Assembly (NCBI GenBank): GCA_027559495.1
Contig: JAMXSV010000008.1
Coordinates: forward strand, 1,364,001-1,428,000
Origin: Aurifilum marmelostoma
Taxonomy: Eukaryota > Ascomycota > Sordariomycetes > Diaporthales > Cryphonectriaceae
Length of the DNA stretch: 64,000 nt
Reading direction: 5' to 3'
The position numbers and the translations under genes were made by a program. Numbering within the stretch: position 1 is the stretch's first letter; each line of letters begins with the position of its first letter. The notes beneath the pieces were generated by a model. The model made no database searches and was not told the DNA's origin. It saw only the letters and a list, made by a program, of their open reading frames with translations. Below, in pieces: positions 13,449 through 25,524 of this stretch.

Positions 13449-14572
13449 AGAATTCACTCCGGTGTGCACTATTCTTCCGCGTGGAATATCCACCTCTTGG
13501 TGGTAGCATTATGATCGACCTATCTGGATAGGGCCTCCCCCCAGAGAGAGGCACGATCTGGACAGCGATGGATGGGTTTCTTGATTGAATTTTTCTTTTA
13601 CGGGCGTTCTGGCTAGATACCCTTTGTTCTCCAAAGGCCGAAGGGGCATTCGGCGGCGCGGACCTCGAAGCAGTGATTTGCAGATTGCGGATCACAGAAC
13701 GCGCAAGCATATGCGACATCATCAACCCAATTTTATGACGACGACTTTTCACGACATCTGTCACAACCTTCCTCTCGACCAACTTTCACGGCAGAGACAG
13801 CCCGTTTTTATATTTCTTTATCCGTGGGTTTTGGTCTCGTCTGATCGCTACGCAACTCGCATTCCATAATTCATATCCTCGTCATACTGTACATACCATG
13901 GGTCCACGACGGTCTGCATATCTACGAGCGTTTTTGCCTGTGCTGTTGCAGGCTTTTCTGATGTATTTTGAACGCATGCAGGTGTTAGGAGAAGGTCACA
14001 CGCATGTACAGTCCTACTGAACCTCGTGCAGGACTTGGCGTCTAATCTGGAGGGACTACACGTAAGAAGCTATCGCTGGCATTGCCTTGAGCCTCGAGCC
14101 TTGTGACTCGTGAGGCTCGGCCACATTTGTATCAATTAGCAAGTTTCCGAGTTTGACGGCTAAGCACGGCGCTGTTATGACAATCATGTAGATAAGATAA
14201 TCTTTATGCAGCTGCAAAGCGTTCTGATTGCTGAAGTGAATAGTCGTAAGGTAATTGGTCCTCGGGGGGCGTAGAGCTCAGTCTCACGGAACTGAGCATG
14301 TCTTTTCTGTTGTATATACTAAGCTGCCGATCGATCTGAGATGCAATGTACCATCGTCGGCGGAGGTGGGATAGCCGGATGGGCAGCAGATCCTGTGAGG
14401 GCTCATCTGCCGATCAATTGGATCATGGTCGTCCCATCGTGCACAAAAGAATGATATCACTGAACAAGACAGTGTCTCGACCCATCTCAGGCTTGATTTC
14501 GGACCTGCGCATCCAGTCTAGGATCTTCCTCTCTACCATCAAGCTAGCAGCGCACACAGCTGTCGTTAACAT
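13449..14572. other. convergent 3' region between the Wee1-type gene and aip1
   Basis: About 1.1 kb between two converging genes. It should hold both 3' untranslated regions. AT-richer than the genes, with scattered TTTTATATTTC-like U-rich stretches consistent with 3' UTRs. No coding potential or RNA gene recognised. Confidence 0.5.
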
Positions 14573-16468
14573 TTACTGCAGCCCCGACACGGTCCAGATC
14601 TTGACCGACGCATCCCCGCCCGTGCTCGCGACCTTGGTCGAGCCCGCAACCCACGCGACCCCATTGACGCCGTCCTTGTGTGCGTTCAGCGCCTTGACGC
14701 GGCTGGCGGGCTTCTCCAGGCTCCAGACGTAGACGTGCGTGTCGAGGGCGCCGCTGGCGGCGTGGGTGCCGGCGTCGTTCCACGCGATGCTCATCACCCG
14801 CGCGGTGTGCGCTGACCACCGGTCTGCGGCGACGCTCCAGTCGGCCGACTTGAACGCGAAGATCTTGCCCTGCGAGTTGCCCGCTGCGAGGTACGCGCCG
14901 TCCCTCGAGAAGGCGAGGGCCGAGATGGACGCCGTGGATTTCTTGAGGATGGTGGCCTCGGACAGCTTGTGGGAAGCGTCGAGGGTGTAGATGCGCACGT
15001 CGTTGCCGTCACCGACGGCGACCGTGGGGCCGGACGAGGCGAGGGACGTCGGTGTATAGCTTGTGCTGAGCTCGCCGACGAGCTGGTCCTTGGAGTAGAC
15101 GGCGATGCCCGCAGCGGTCGCGACAACGACGCGGCCTTCTGACACGCCCACGCCCTTTGGCTGTGCCTGCAATTTGGTCGAGGAGCCCGCAAACGTCTTT
15201 GCAGACTCATCAACAACCCGTAATGTGTCGTCCCAGCCGACACTGTAGGCCTGCCCAGAGATGGAGGCGAACTGGGTGACCTGGTTGGTGTGTGTCTGCC
15301 CGTCCACCACACTGGCGATGCCCTTCTCGACGTCCCAGTGGCAGATGCGGCCGTCAAAGCTGCCCGTGTATACGTCCTTGCCCTGGCCGTCGGACCCTGC
15401 CCCTATCGCCGTGATGCTCTTGTTGTGGCCCTGAACAGTTCTTACCGGCGCTGCACCGCCGCCTACTTCCAGGTAGTTCAGGTCGCCGTCCAGGTTCAGG
15501 CTGATGATCAGCCCATCGCGAGCCCAAGCCACACCGACCTGCTGGTCGCCGACGTTGACCGCGCCCTTTTGGCCCAGCTTCCACGTGTGCGTGTTCTCGC
15601 CTGATTCCGCATCCCACACCCTCACGGTCTGGTCGGCGCTCGCCGTGACGAACCGCTTGGAGTCCTTGGCCCAGCTCACAGCGAAGATGCTGCCCGTGTG
15701 CACGCCCTCTCCGATGTTCTTTGTAGGATCACCCGTCTTGCCGTCGTAGAGCTGAATCCTCCTGTCGGCGCCGACCGTGACGAGGGTGGAGCCGTCCGGG
15801 CTGAAGGCGGAGCCAAAGACAAAGCCCTTGTGCAGGTTGGCCTTGCCGGCGAACTTGAAGGGGGCGCCGTGCAGGAAGCACATGCTCCCGTCGTCGCTGA
15901 CGGTGGCGGCGCGGAAGGGCCTCTGCTGGCGCAGGGAGACGGCATTTACGGGCTTGCTGTGGCCGGTGACCTCACCGACGCTGTTGCCGCTGTCGGCGGT
16001 GATGCAGTGGCCGAAGCGCTCACGGCCGTCGCCCACGGCGATGATGCGCTGGCTGTCGCCGTCCCAGGCGATGTCGTTGATGCGGCCCGAGATGATGTGG
16101 TACTCGCCCTTGGTATTGACGGCCTCCACAGCGTCCCAGACGCGGACGGTGCCGGAGACGTCGCCCGATGCGACGTAGAAGCCCGAGGGGGAGAAGCGGG
16201 CAGTGGTCGTGGCGGCGGTGTGGCCCGTGTACTGCTTGCAGGAGGAGGGGTCGTCGATAGAGCGAAGGAAGATGGACTTGCCGGACTGGACGAGCAGACG
16301 ACAAAGCAGACCAGCGTCAGCCTCTTCTCTCTTTCTCTCTTCTCAGGTGGTCATGTGGCTTACGGCGTAGGCTATGCGCTCTCCTCTGGCGTCGACGGAG
16401 AGCTGCGTGGGCTGGCCCCTCGACGTGGCGGGGGCCGCGGCGAGGATCTTGTCGATGGTGATGGACAT
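14573..16468 (-). CDS. aip1: actin-interacting protein 1 (Aip1/WDR1), WD40 double propeller
   Basis: On the minus strand exon 1 (16468-16364, 35 codons) and exon 2 (16285-14573) flank a 78-nt phase-0 intron (GTAAGC..TCCAG). The product is 605 aa, the usual Aip1 length. It begins MSITIDKILAAAPATSRGQP and continues IAYA/SGKSIFLRSID, the family's N-terminal signature, then carries serial WD40 repeats over its whole length (e.g. VRVWDA, IQLYDG, VRVWDAESG, ICHWDVEKG, VYVWSLE, VKIWTVSGL at the C-terminus), enough for two seven-bladed propellers. Aip1 binds cofilin-decorated actin filaments and speeds their disassembly in cortical patches and at hyphal tips. It converges on the Wee1-type gene and shares an upstream region with the GT32 gene. 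Confidence 0.95.
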
Positions 16469-17743
16469 GTTCTAGCTTTGAGAAAGAGAATCTACAGACG
16501 GGGAGGGCTCAAGTAGGTATGTAGGATTCTCGGGGATGTCTTATCGTGGGCGACGACACTGAGGCTGGCTGGCTGGCTGGCTTTATAGTTGCGTGGTTGT
16601 AGACTGGTTATAGAGGAGGCATCAAGTATATGCCCTGTTTGACACAGCTTCACCGCAATCGTGGAGGGGCTTGAGGGGCCCCTAACGCGCCTGCGTGTTC
16701 CCCCCCCACCTGCCTCTTGCTCTGCTGGTGGCGGGGCAACCAGCAGGGGGGCCACTGACGTAGCCACCTGTGGGGTGGGACGTGTTAGTGCTTTGGTGTA
16801 TGAACCACTTGTGTATCACCCCCTGCTCCCCCTGGGGTGGCGCTGCTGTAAGTAAGTACCTGGCACTGTAGGCACTGCGATAGTAGGCATTTGGGTATCG
16901 TCCCCTCGTGAGTGTCTATCTGCTGGCCTGATTCCCTCCCTCACCACCTCTCGTACCATTCTTAGGTACGTGTTGGACCATCAAGCCTGGAAACTTTGAG
17001 GGCCTCAGAGTATGGATGCAACTTCGATTATCAAAGCCTACAAGTCAACAGGGTTTGATGTCGAGCAGTGATCCAACCAATTGGTCCCGAGTTCCTCCTC
17101 TGACCCGGAGGCACTGGTCTTGTCTCGTCGCATGTGAAAGAAAGGCTTGACAAGGCACTGCAAGCTGCTCAGTATCTGAGCCTGCGATACGAGGGCTTTT
17201 CGTTCAATACACTTGTCAGTGGTTGTTAATTATAGTGCCCCTCCGTCTGGTCGCTCTGACACGCTCATCTCACTCAAAGGATGTCACCTCTTGGGCCGCG
17301 GCCAGGCCAAAACATACCCGCAAGGCTTGTTCTCGCCATACAAGCATGGAATAATTTATAATTATACCTGCACTCGGTCGCGCTGTGATCTTCGCACGAA
17401 GTACATCGGCTACTCTTCTCAAAAGGCAATTAGCGGCCAACATATGTGGCCCACTTCAGGCCACGAAGCCGTACACACCAATATGACCTCAGGGAGAACC
17501 TTCAGGTCGACCTGAGACAGAGCACTCAGTGCTGCACTATTCTTATATATAGCGTCTACAGATCTGTGAGACGCGCAGCGGCCTCGACTTCGAGTCTCGC
17601 GGATGTGGGCACAGGAGGTCGGTCTTCTTTCAGTGTGAGCAATCGGTCATACTCATGGACATTATCTGAGTTCTTGTCCCCGTGTCTTTTCTCGCCGTCA
17701 CAGCCTGAGAAGGAGATATCATTACTCCTGGCATCTTGTCAGA
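16469..17743. promoter_or_regulatory. divergent intergenic region between aip1 and the GT32 gene
   Basis: 1.27 kb between two divergently transcribed genes, so it should contain both promoters. Visible items are a short GGCT tandem (about 16561-16581), a C run near 16701 and AT-rich TATATA-like sequence near 17545. No reading frame in it is convincing. Promoter function is inference from gene orientation only. Confidence 0.45.
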
Positions 17744-18946
17744 ATGGCTGGTTCATCTTCCGTTGAGGTCTTCGGCGGCAAAGACAACGTCGATCTCAGC
17801 CTCCCTAACACACCCTCAAGTTACGATGGTAAGTTATACAGTGGATGGTACTTAGCGAGTCTATCCTCCACATCCTCGGTCATTCGTTTCTGATCAGAAT
17901 AAATACTCACACTTTTTGTAGGTCTACTCAAAAGGCGTCCAAAAGCCCGATCATGGTTCTCACTCCTGATGCCGCGCAGTCCAACGGCCTTGCATCTCAG
18001 CCTTGCCACCTACGCCCTCGCCGTCGTCTTGATCTTTTACTTCACTCTGTTCGGGGTGCCGACCTGGCCAGCCTCGCAACCAGCAACAAATTCCCTTCAA
18101 CACCACCACAAGGATGGCTCCGGCTCCAAAGGCTTCACCCTGCCTCAGGCCCTCCCGCATATCCCCTCCAAGATCTGGCAGATCTACCTCGCCTACCGCC
18201 CGGGTGTGATCCATCCGAAAGTTGTAGCCAGCTTTGCCGCCCAGAGCCCCGCCCACGCCTACTCCATCCTCGACAATCAGGGCGCTCTTGCTCTCGTTAA
18301 CCATGTGGCTGCCACGTACCCGGGCTACGCCAATATCCACCAGCTCTTCGACGCCATCCCGCGCACGGTCATCCGCGCAGACTTCCTCCGGTTTCTACTC
18401 CTTGCCGTCGAGGGCGGCGTGTACTCCGACTCTGACACGCTGATGGTCCGCCCGCTGGCCGACTGGGTGCCCGACCGTTTCAAAGACCGGACCAAACTCA
18501 TCGTAGGCATCGAGGCCGACGCAGGACGCCACAGCAGCATGCTCGTCGAAGGTACCTCGCACCGCGTACAGTTCTGCCAGTGGACCATGGCCGGCGCACA
18601 GGGCCATCCTGCGCTGTGGGCGATGGTGGACCGAGTGCTGGGGCGGACCGCGACTATAACAAGCAGCGGCGGGAAATTCTTCTCGGACGCGGAGGTCCTG
18701 GACCTCGGCGGGCCGGCTGGGTGGACGGACGTGGTGTTCGAGCACTTGCGGAGGGAGACGGGCGCGGCGGTGACCTGGGAGAACATGACGGGCATGAGGG
18801 AGCCGCGGCTATTTGGAGATACCCTGGTGCTGCCCATCGACGGGTTCGCCACGGGCGTACCGCACTCTGGGTCGAGTCAGGAGTGGACGGACATGACGAT
18901 GGTGCAGCATATGTTTTTTGGAGGCTGGAAGGCAGGTGGTCGGTAG
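17744..18946 (+). CDS. GT32-family glycosyltransferase (Och1-like mannosyltransferase), type II membrane protein
   Basis: Exon 1 (17744-17828) and exon 2 (17922-18946) join across a 93-nt phase-1 intron (GTAAGT..TTGTAG), giving 369 aa. Residues 1-45 form a cytosolic tail with a basic patch (LLKRRPKAR). One membrane segment follows at about 51-75 (ATYALAVVLIFYFTLFG), then a luminal catalytic domain. The family's opening motif IPSKIWQIYL precedes a Rossmann-like fold, and the RADFLRFLLLAVEGGVYSDSDT box contains the metal- and nucleotide-sugar-binding DxD (Asp198-Ser-Asp200). This is the layout of Golgi Och1/Hoc1-type alpha-1,6-mannosyltransferases acting on N-glycans or glycolipids; acceptor and sugar cannot be read from sequence. 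An internal ATG at 17969 (Met45) would also leave a complete anchor and domain (325 aa), so the exact start is less sure than the function class. Confidence 0.85.
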
Positions 18947-19396
18947 GGACGCCAAGCTACCAAGCATGTTGTGCCAGATCCAAACCACAGAGATCGCGGA
19001 TAAAGAGCGGAACTGTCGAGTGCTGCAGAAGACCCAAATTGCGAGCATCATCGCCCCTCATGTTGAAGTACCGCGCCCTTCTTGGCTCTAGAAGTCCTAC
19101 TTCAAACTGCCTCTTCCTTTGGACAGCCACATAGATAGTATGACTAGTCCTGACTTACTATATGTTACAGGCTTAAACTGGGCCTCTGGTTATACTGCAT
19201 ATTATCATGAGTGTGTTTGACTGTCATTTACTCTTGATATATTTCTCAGAGTCACGATTTGTTCCCCAAACTTCTGCTATATTAAAACACGGGATTAGAT
19301 GTCTCGGTGAGCTCGAGAACAGTCTCATCTGTCTTTTCATCTCCGACTCTCGAGTATTGTAATTAATCAACTATTGCCAGAAGGACTTCTTCAAGG
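18947..19396. other. short intergenic region
   Basis: 450 bp between the GT32 stop and the next start, AT-rich from about 19140 on; probably GT32 3' UTR plus promoter of the next gene. No further feature seen. Confidence 0.45.
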
Positions 19397-20352
19397 ATGT
19401 CGACCGGGTCCGAAGATCCATTTAGACTGAGCTCGACGTTTAGGAATGCCATGACGACGAACTCCAATCCCAGTAGAATTGATACAGACCGTAATGATGG
19501 AGAACTCCAATCCAGACATAACAATATCATCTCGCAGCCCTCCACAGCACGTATTAGCTCTAACCATAGAACTCATGATATTGAAGTAGGCCCGCTAGGT
19601 AACGTCACCCCCCTCTCTCTCCGTCTAGTGACCAATTAATATCCTTTCGCTCTTTCAATCCCTACGGACAACCCAAGTCTGCCCGCGCCATCAACGAGGC
19701 CATCAAAGCCGAACTACTCAAACCCCATCCCGCCAGCGCAGGATCCATCTACGGCTTCGCGCACCCCGGCAATGTATTCACCAGGCTGGGCACAGGGCCC
19801 CTGACCAAGGTAGGTCTGCTCAAGATAGGCCGCTCCAACAACGTCGCCCGCCGGATGCAGCAGTGGAAGGCCAAGTGCAAGTACACGCCGCGGCTGGTCT
19901 TTGCCCACGCCACGGCCCAGCACCGGCGCGTCGAGCGCGTCGTCCACCACCAGCTGCACAACGCCCGGCTGCGCGAGCACCCGGGCTGCTCTGGGTGCGG
20001 GGCACGACACACCGAGTGGTTCCAGGTGGACGCCGGGCGTGCCGAGGCGCTGGTGCGCTTGTGGCTGGGCTTTGTGCGGCTGGGACCGTACGCCGGGGCC
20101 GGGGGAGGGGATGTGCTGCTGCCTGGCTGGCTTGCGCGGCTTGAGCGGCTTGACTTGGATGATCCTGACTGTTGGGTGTTGTTTGCTCGGGGCTCGTCGC
20201 CGTCACCGCTGTGGGTGGGGTTGATGTTGTCCAGTCATCCCACCCGGGGTGATTTGGACCGTAACTCTGATGATGATGGAAGTCTTGGACTGGAGGCTGC
20301 TGGACCACCGAGTGATGATCATGCTTTGACACAACCAGTAATGATTGATTAG
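19397..20352 (+). CDS. T5orf172 (GIY-YIG-like) domain protein, frame broken at a C run
   Basis: The plus strand encodes a T5orf172/DUF1766-type domain from about 19740: SIYGF, LLKIGRSNNVARRMQQW, RRVERVVHHQLHN, a CSGCG Cys pair and TEWFQVD, in the order seen in fungal members; these are GIY-YIG nuclease-like folds of unknown role. The domain frame (19612-20352) is open upstream to about 19612 without a good ATG. A second frame starting at ATG 19397 (polar, disordered, 70 codons) runs into it at a six-C run, 19608-19613. One additional C would fuse both into one 318-aa protein reading smoothly across the joint. Alternatives are a 92-nt phase-0 intron with weak signals (GTAGGC at 19586 to CCCAAG at 19677), or a real mutation. 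Domain assignment is good; gene model is uncertain. Confidence 0.6.
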
Positions 20353-22098
20353 ATAGATATTTCTTAGGTAATTAATCTGGATAATTCTGTTTTAACTATT
20401 CGTTCTGCTTGTGTCTAATCAGCGGTAGCTGAGGGTGAGATGTATTCTTGTACATAAATTTCCTTTTCTTCGTACATATGTACTTTACCACAACTGGTAA
20501 TATTTGTGATGAATACGAGCTTGAGTCTTGGTCTGTGAAGTTTTATAAGAAGCAGCCCAATCGGGCTTGCATATTATCACCCAATTGAAGAAGACAAGCG
20601 ACTCAAGGAACCAATACAAGCAGAGTTTGGACCGAATAAGCTTCATCCCATCAATGACCCAGAGGAAGAAACGGCCGCCAAGAAGAAGAAGGCCCTTTTT
20701 CTCACCACCCCTGAGCCTCAAACAAGTTCATCCGGTTGTTCGGTGGTCGCCAGGTGGGATGCCTCTCTAGTCACAATTGAGTACGGCCTGGAACAACCTT
20801 CTGACTAAAGGATGACAACGTCCGCTTCCTTCGGCGTGGGGATGACTTGCAATCACCTTGATAGCAAGCATATTATGACATGTAGTTGGAATCTGATCTG
20901 ATCTAAGAAAATGCTACTGTGGTCTCGGCGAAACAAACTCTGCCGGGTCAGACCGGTGAAGACTTGCAGCGGGAGGTGCAGCTTAAACGAATAGGCTATA
21001 TGACATTACTTTGAGACGTACTTTTTGCCTAAATACCCAGACATGCAATTCAGAGGTTGCATCATGAACATCCAAGACAGCGAGCGTGTAACACTCAAGC
21101 CAATGCCTCCCCCCCCCCCCTCTCCCCAACATGCACCCCAAATCACGGGGGCTGCGTTGCGCGCATGTCCCACTGCAGTTCCACCTCACTCTTCTTCCTT
21201 CCTCATACCTTCTATCCCTCTGCGGAGTACAATGAGGCGAGAATAATGGATGCCCTGCCTCCCCGTTTTTCGGTGTGGTGACACTGCAGCCATAACACGC
21301 ATACGAGCGGGGAGGAGGGATCCAATCTCACTCAGGGCCCCTGAGCCGAACTAGATTAGGGGCGGAAACTCAAACTTGCAGTAAGTATGTACATATGATT
21401 TATCATATGTGCCTGTCTTTGCGCCAGCGGGGCTCCTCCTCGCTTCGAGAAAAGTTCTCGTTTTTCTTTTTCCTTTCCCTTTTTTCCCCTCCCCCTCCTC
21501 AAACAACTTGGCGCCGTATGCCAAAAAAGGAAAGCATCTCGAAAGCCTCGTCTCACATCTTCTGCGCCGCCAGACGCCACCGGGAACTAAAGGGCCTCAC
21601 ACCGCAAGGGGTGAGGAACCAGAGGATGTGTTTCTCTTCGAGCGCCTTCGTTTCGGCCCCATGACTCGGCGCCATCATGGTCCCAAGGAAAAGAAAGGCA
21701 AGAAGGGAAGCGTCAGACGACTGTGACGTGTAGAGGTCCTGACCTCTCTCTGCATGGCATGCGAATTACCTCGAGAGAATGGGGCCGCAGAAGCGGGGTT
21801 CAGACGGACAATACATCATAATTAGTGGGCAGTCCCCTCCCAGACGCATCTATGTAAATCAGCTATAGACAACGGGTCTCTTATCCGTCGGAAGAATGGT
21901 TCATGGTTAGGTAGTATGCAGTTCGCAACCAGCTGGGTTGCATGCATATACTGACAGCAGGGCGGGAGGAGGAGCAAGAGGAGGAGGAGGAGGAGGGGCT
22001 TACACCTGAAACGCCCGCTACCAAACATTCAACCCCCTTGTCGTGGCCGAGGCTTTGGTCTGTGGCTGGGCGGGCGGCCTGCGTCGGGTGGGGATGAC

Positions 22099-22136
<38 letters not shown>

Positions 22137-23306
22137 AAAAAACAAAGGAAGTGGAAAGGAAAAAGGGATAAAAAGAAAAAAAGAATAAAAATGATTTGTC
22201 GCTGTACTATAGTACCCCTGTCTCGCCCAATATTCATCTGAAGTTGGCCAAGACGTGGCAATGTAGGCTGCGGGTATTCATGCAGCCCATCGATGCCCCC
22301 TCTCTTGCCTCCCATACTCGCCTCGTCTCAATAGCTACGTGCGATCATGCGGCAGATCGACAGACCGTTTGAGACGGTGGCATGGGTTTGCTCAGAGTTT
22401 GGATGGTATCAGCGGAGCTCACCCTAGAGGGTCGGCCATCACCTTGATAATTGTTACGAACACTGGGCCGTATCATGAAACGCATAGGCAGGGGCGTGGC
22501 GGGCGTGTTGAGGCACTCCTCGTCATCAAGGTCTCAGAAGGGCTGAGTAGTATTGTGTGGATGCTCTTGTATTGAAGGTTCTTCCCATGAAGGGTCATAC
22601 TGTCTAGGGTGGTCGCAGGTCAATGTCCTATCTAGTCTCTGTGAAGACGAGAGAAGAGCTTGAAAGACCGTTTGATAAGCTCAAGTAGCTCACACCGTGA
22701 TGTGTACATGATCCCGAGACACTTCTTTTTCCCTTTCCCGTTTCCTTGGATGAGATCCCTTGCGCTGGTATTCCGACCGCCCCCATAAAAAACCATGATG
22801 TTTTCAATGTGACTTTTGGAGAAAAAAGAAAAAAAACCAAGATGAGAAGAAGTCAAGAAAAAGAAGACCCAAAAACCAAAAGACCATTCCCGTAATTTGA
22901 AAGCAACTTAAATGGTGGTACAGTGAAGGAGGTTACAGCATGGCAATGTGCGCCATGAAAAGGCGTAAAAAAAACAAGGAGAATAGAGGGAGTGGGCAGA
23001 GGTAGTCGAAAACGATCAAGTATCTAGTACAAGATTCTAATGATTGCCGGCCGTTGCTCGTAGAACGTTGACGTATGATTCAGGTCAAGAAGGGGTATCA
23101 TGTGAAGACGAATGATTGTCCCGCACTGATTATATATGCAAGTCGGCCGTGATCATCATGAGTAAGACGAAAGAAGAGTAAGAAATAAAAGACGAAAAGG
23201 GAAATAGACAGAATAAGGAGAAAAAAAAAGGAGAGAAGACAATGATGGCTGAAGGATAAAGAGGCCGAGGGAAAAAAATAAGAGGCAGAGAGAGAAGGAA
23301 TTTCGC
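20353..23306. other. gene-poor intergenic region
   Basis: Nearly 3 kb without a supportable gene. It contains a C run near 21110-21121, pyrimidine-rich stretches (21450-21500), a purine-rich GAG/AGG tract (about 21960-22000), a 36-nt poly-A run (22100-22135) followed by A-rich sequence to about 22195, and further A-rich patches at 22800-22870 and 23160-23290, the last probably 3' UTR of the minus-strand gene that ends at 23307. Short frames here are low-complexity artefacts. Confidence 0.5.
22100..22135. repeat. poly-A tract, 36 nt
   Basis: An uninterrupted 36-A run, then CAAAAAACAAAGG and further A-rich sequence. No retroposon body or target duplication recognised on either side. Confidence 0.85.
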
Positions 23307-25524
23307 TTAATGAATGGTGACCATCTTTGGATCAAAGACGGCAGAGGGAAGAATAAAGTGCGAAGGGTCTTCTTGTTCGGTCTCGGTGATGGTCGTCGGG
23401 ACAGTACGTGGCGAGATAGATGTAGGCAGTTCCTTGGCGCTGGCGGGACCACCCACGACAGCGCTGTGGCCTCCTACTATAGCAAAAGGCACCCCGCCTC
23501 GAAGCGCCTCGTGGCTCTGCGCACGGTGGAGCTGCTTGCGCTCCTGCGTGGTGAGGCTGGCGAGCTCGTTCTGTCGCATGGCAGCGTCCTTCTCGCGGAT
23601 GGCAGCGTTGGCCTCAGTGGCCTTGCTCATCCTGGTGATCTGCTGCTCGACGTCAGCCAGCAGGGCGGCCACCTCGTCCCCAGCATAAATGCGGATGCTC
23701 TCCACCTCGCTGCGTCGGATGCCAGCGGTGGCGGGCTCGTCCGCAGCCTGCTCGATCCCGAGACCTACAGCCGAGGAGGCTGCTGCCTCCTCAACAAGCG
23801 GCTGCTCGAGAATGGTTGAGGGGACCTGGGCCACGACGCGGGATGGGGACGGGGACGAGGCTCCGGTCCGAGGGATGAAAGTGACTTTGGTCGGAGATCG
23901 TGGAGGCGTGGAGGGATCAGCAGGAGCAGTCGGAGTCTTCGTGTCGAGCGAGAATGGGGCGCGGCCGGCCCCAGCGGGAGCTCCATAGATAGGAATGGTC
24001 ACGGCAGCAGCGACGTGTTCCAGCAGCTTCTGGCGGACTCGAGTGCGGCGGTTCTCAGCCTGCTCGAGCTTGTTGACCCAGTCATCGATGGATGCGTCCA
24101 GCTCGGCGAGGGCCTCCTCCTGCTTGAGCAGGGACTCTTGGCTGAACTTGACGGTCCGTGGGGACCGGAGGTACTGGCAGATCCGGGAGTGTAGATTACG
24201 CCTCCCGGCCCTGAGAGAGTGATAGGTACGGCGAAGGTATTCACACCGCTCATCCAGGTTCCTCAGTTCCTATACAGAGTGGACGAATTAGTATGGGGAG
24301 GGGCCTCATGTAAATAGCAGCCATATGACCCTGTCGAGGGCTGGTGTGACTCACCCTTGAAAGACTGTCTACATCACTCTTCCTCAGGATTTCAAACCTC
24401 TCAGCCTGTTGCAGCGCCTGTTTGTGCAGGGCCGTCGTCTCGGATGCGTCCAGCATCTGAACCGCATCGGGTACCTTCCAGCCTTTGGGCAACCGCTCGA
24501 AGGCACGACGCTCTGCACTCTTGCTCTTCTTGGAGTTGCTCCTTCTAGGTCCATTATCAGACTTCTTTTTGGGGCGGCCACGGTCCATGATGCTCCCGTT
24601 CACGCTGGCGCTGTCGGACATGTTTCGTCGGTGGCTCGCGCTGCTGGAGCTTCGGGGCTCCACGGCTGACATCGGGGCAGCGTCGCTGTTGGTCGTAGCT
24701 GCTGCTTGTTCTTTTGTGGACATCTCGGACGGGGCATTTGCTGTTGCTATCTTGGAGGAGGAAAGCTTGGGGGATCGTCGAGGGTCGTGGGTGGCTGAGA
24801 CAGGTGTCGGCAGCGTCGTGGGGGTCGCGGCCGAGTACCATGTACCTGCAGAAGAGGGAGTGACGGCTGTCTGGGAGCCCGAGACGGGCGTGTAGGACCT
24901 GGGGGAGTCATCTGGCCTTGCGGTTCGTGAGCTAGACTCTGTGCTGGCGCTGCCCTTCCGGAGACGACTTGACGAGAGCTGTCTCTTCAGGGTGGACAGG
25001 GCTGACACCTGGCTGGGGATCATGAGTGGTGGGAGATCCTTTGGCGACGACGGTGGGCGAGATGCAGATGAGGAAGAGCCAGTTGCTTCTTTCTTGTTGC
25101 TGTCCCCACCGGCCTGGTAGGCAATGTGGTGCTGCTTCCAGCCATGACCTGGTGCACTGATGGAGCGCTCATGGTGAGATGGCCGTCCTGGCAGTGTGGC
25201 TAGATCGAGGTCAGTCCTGACATGGCTCTGCCGAGGTCTCCTTTGGCACGACGACAACTTACGGGAATCCATAGAGGACTCGTGAACTGTGGTCATGGGC
25301 CCGAGCTCTGGGACGCTGACCTTGCGCCGGCGGAGGGGAAGGTTGTGCTCTCTGATCCTGAGCCTCAGGTTGCCAGTGCCGAACCTGTTTTCTGATCCGT
25401 CTGCATTCTGTCCCATGGCCAGGGCAAAGGCCTGTTCCGGGGCCAGGCTCTGTACTGGCGAGGCGGCGACCTGCTTCTCCCTGGGGAAGAGCTGGTACTT
25501 CCTGGTATCTGACGGCTGGGCCAT
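23307..25524 (-). CDS. Uds1-domain protein (up-regulated during septation type)
   Basis: Minus strand, three exons proposed: 25524-25263, 25199-24355 and 24269-23307, total 689 aa. The 85-nt intron at 24354-24270 (GTGAGT..TATAG, phase 0) is required, since the frame otherwise stops. The 63-nt interval 25262-25200 (GTAAGT, CTGAC branch, TCTAG) is a multiple of three and open, so it could be retained (710 aa), but its signals are canonical. N-terminal 300 residues are Ser/Pro-rich and disordered. The Uds1 domain (PF15456), rich in coiled-coil heptads, runs from about LPKGWKVPDAVQMLDASE through the exon junction (SLSR/ELRNLDERCEYLRRTYH) to VRQKLLEHVAAAV. A second short helix (AALLADVEQQITRMSKAT) follows. 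Family members are linked to septation and cell-cycle-regulated expression; molecular function is not established. The first ATG (MAQPSDTRKYQLFPREKQ) is used as start. Confidence 0.82.

Noticed and set aside
22100..22135. Poly-A run as the tail of a LINE-type or SINE-type retroposon
   Set aside because: No coding remnant, no promoter boxes and no flanking duplication; the same holds for the T25 and A24 runs.
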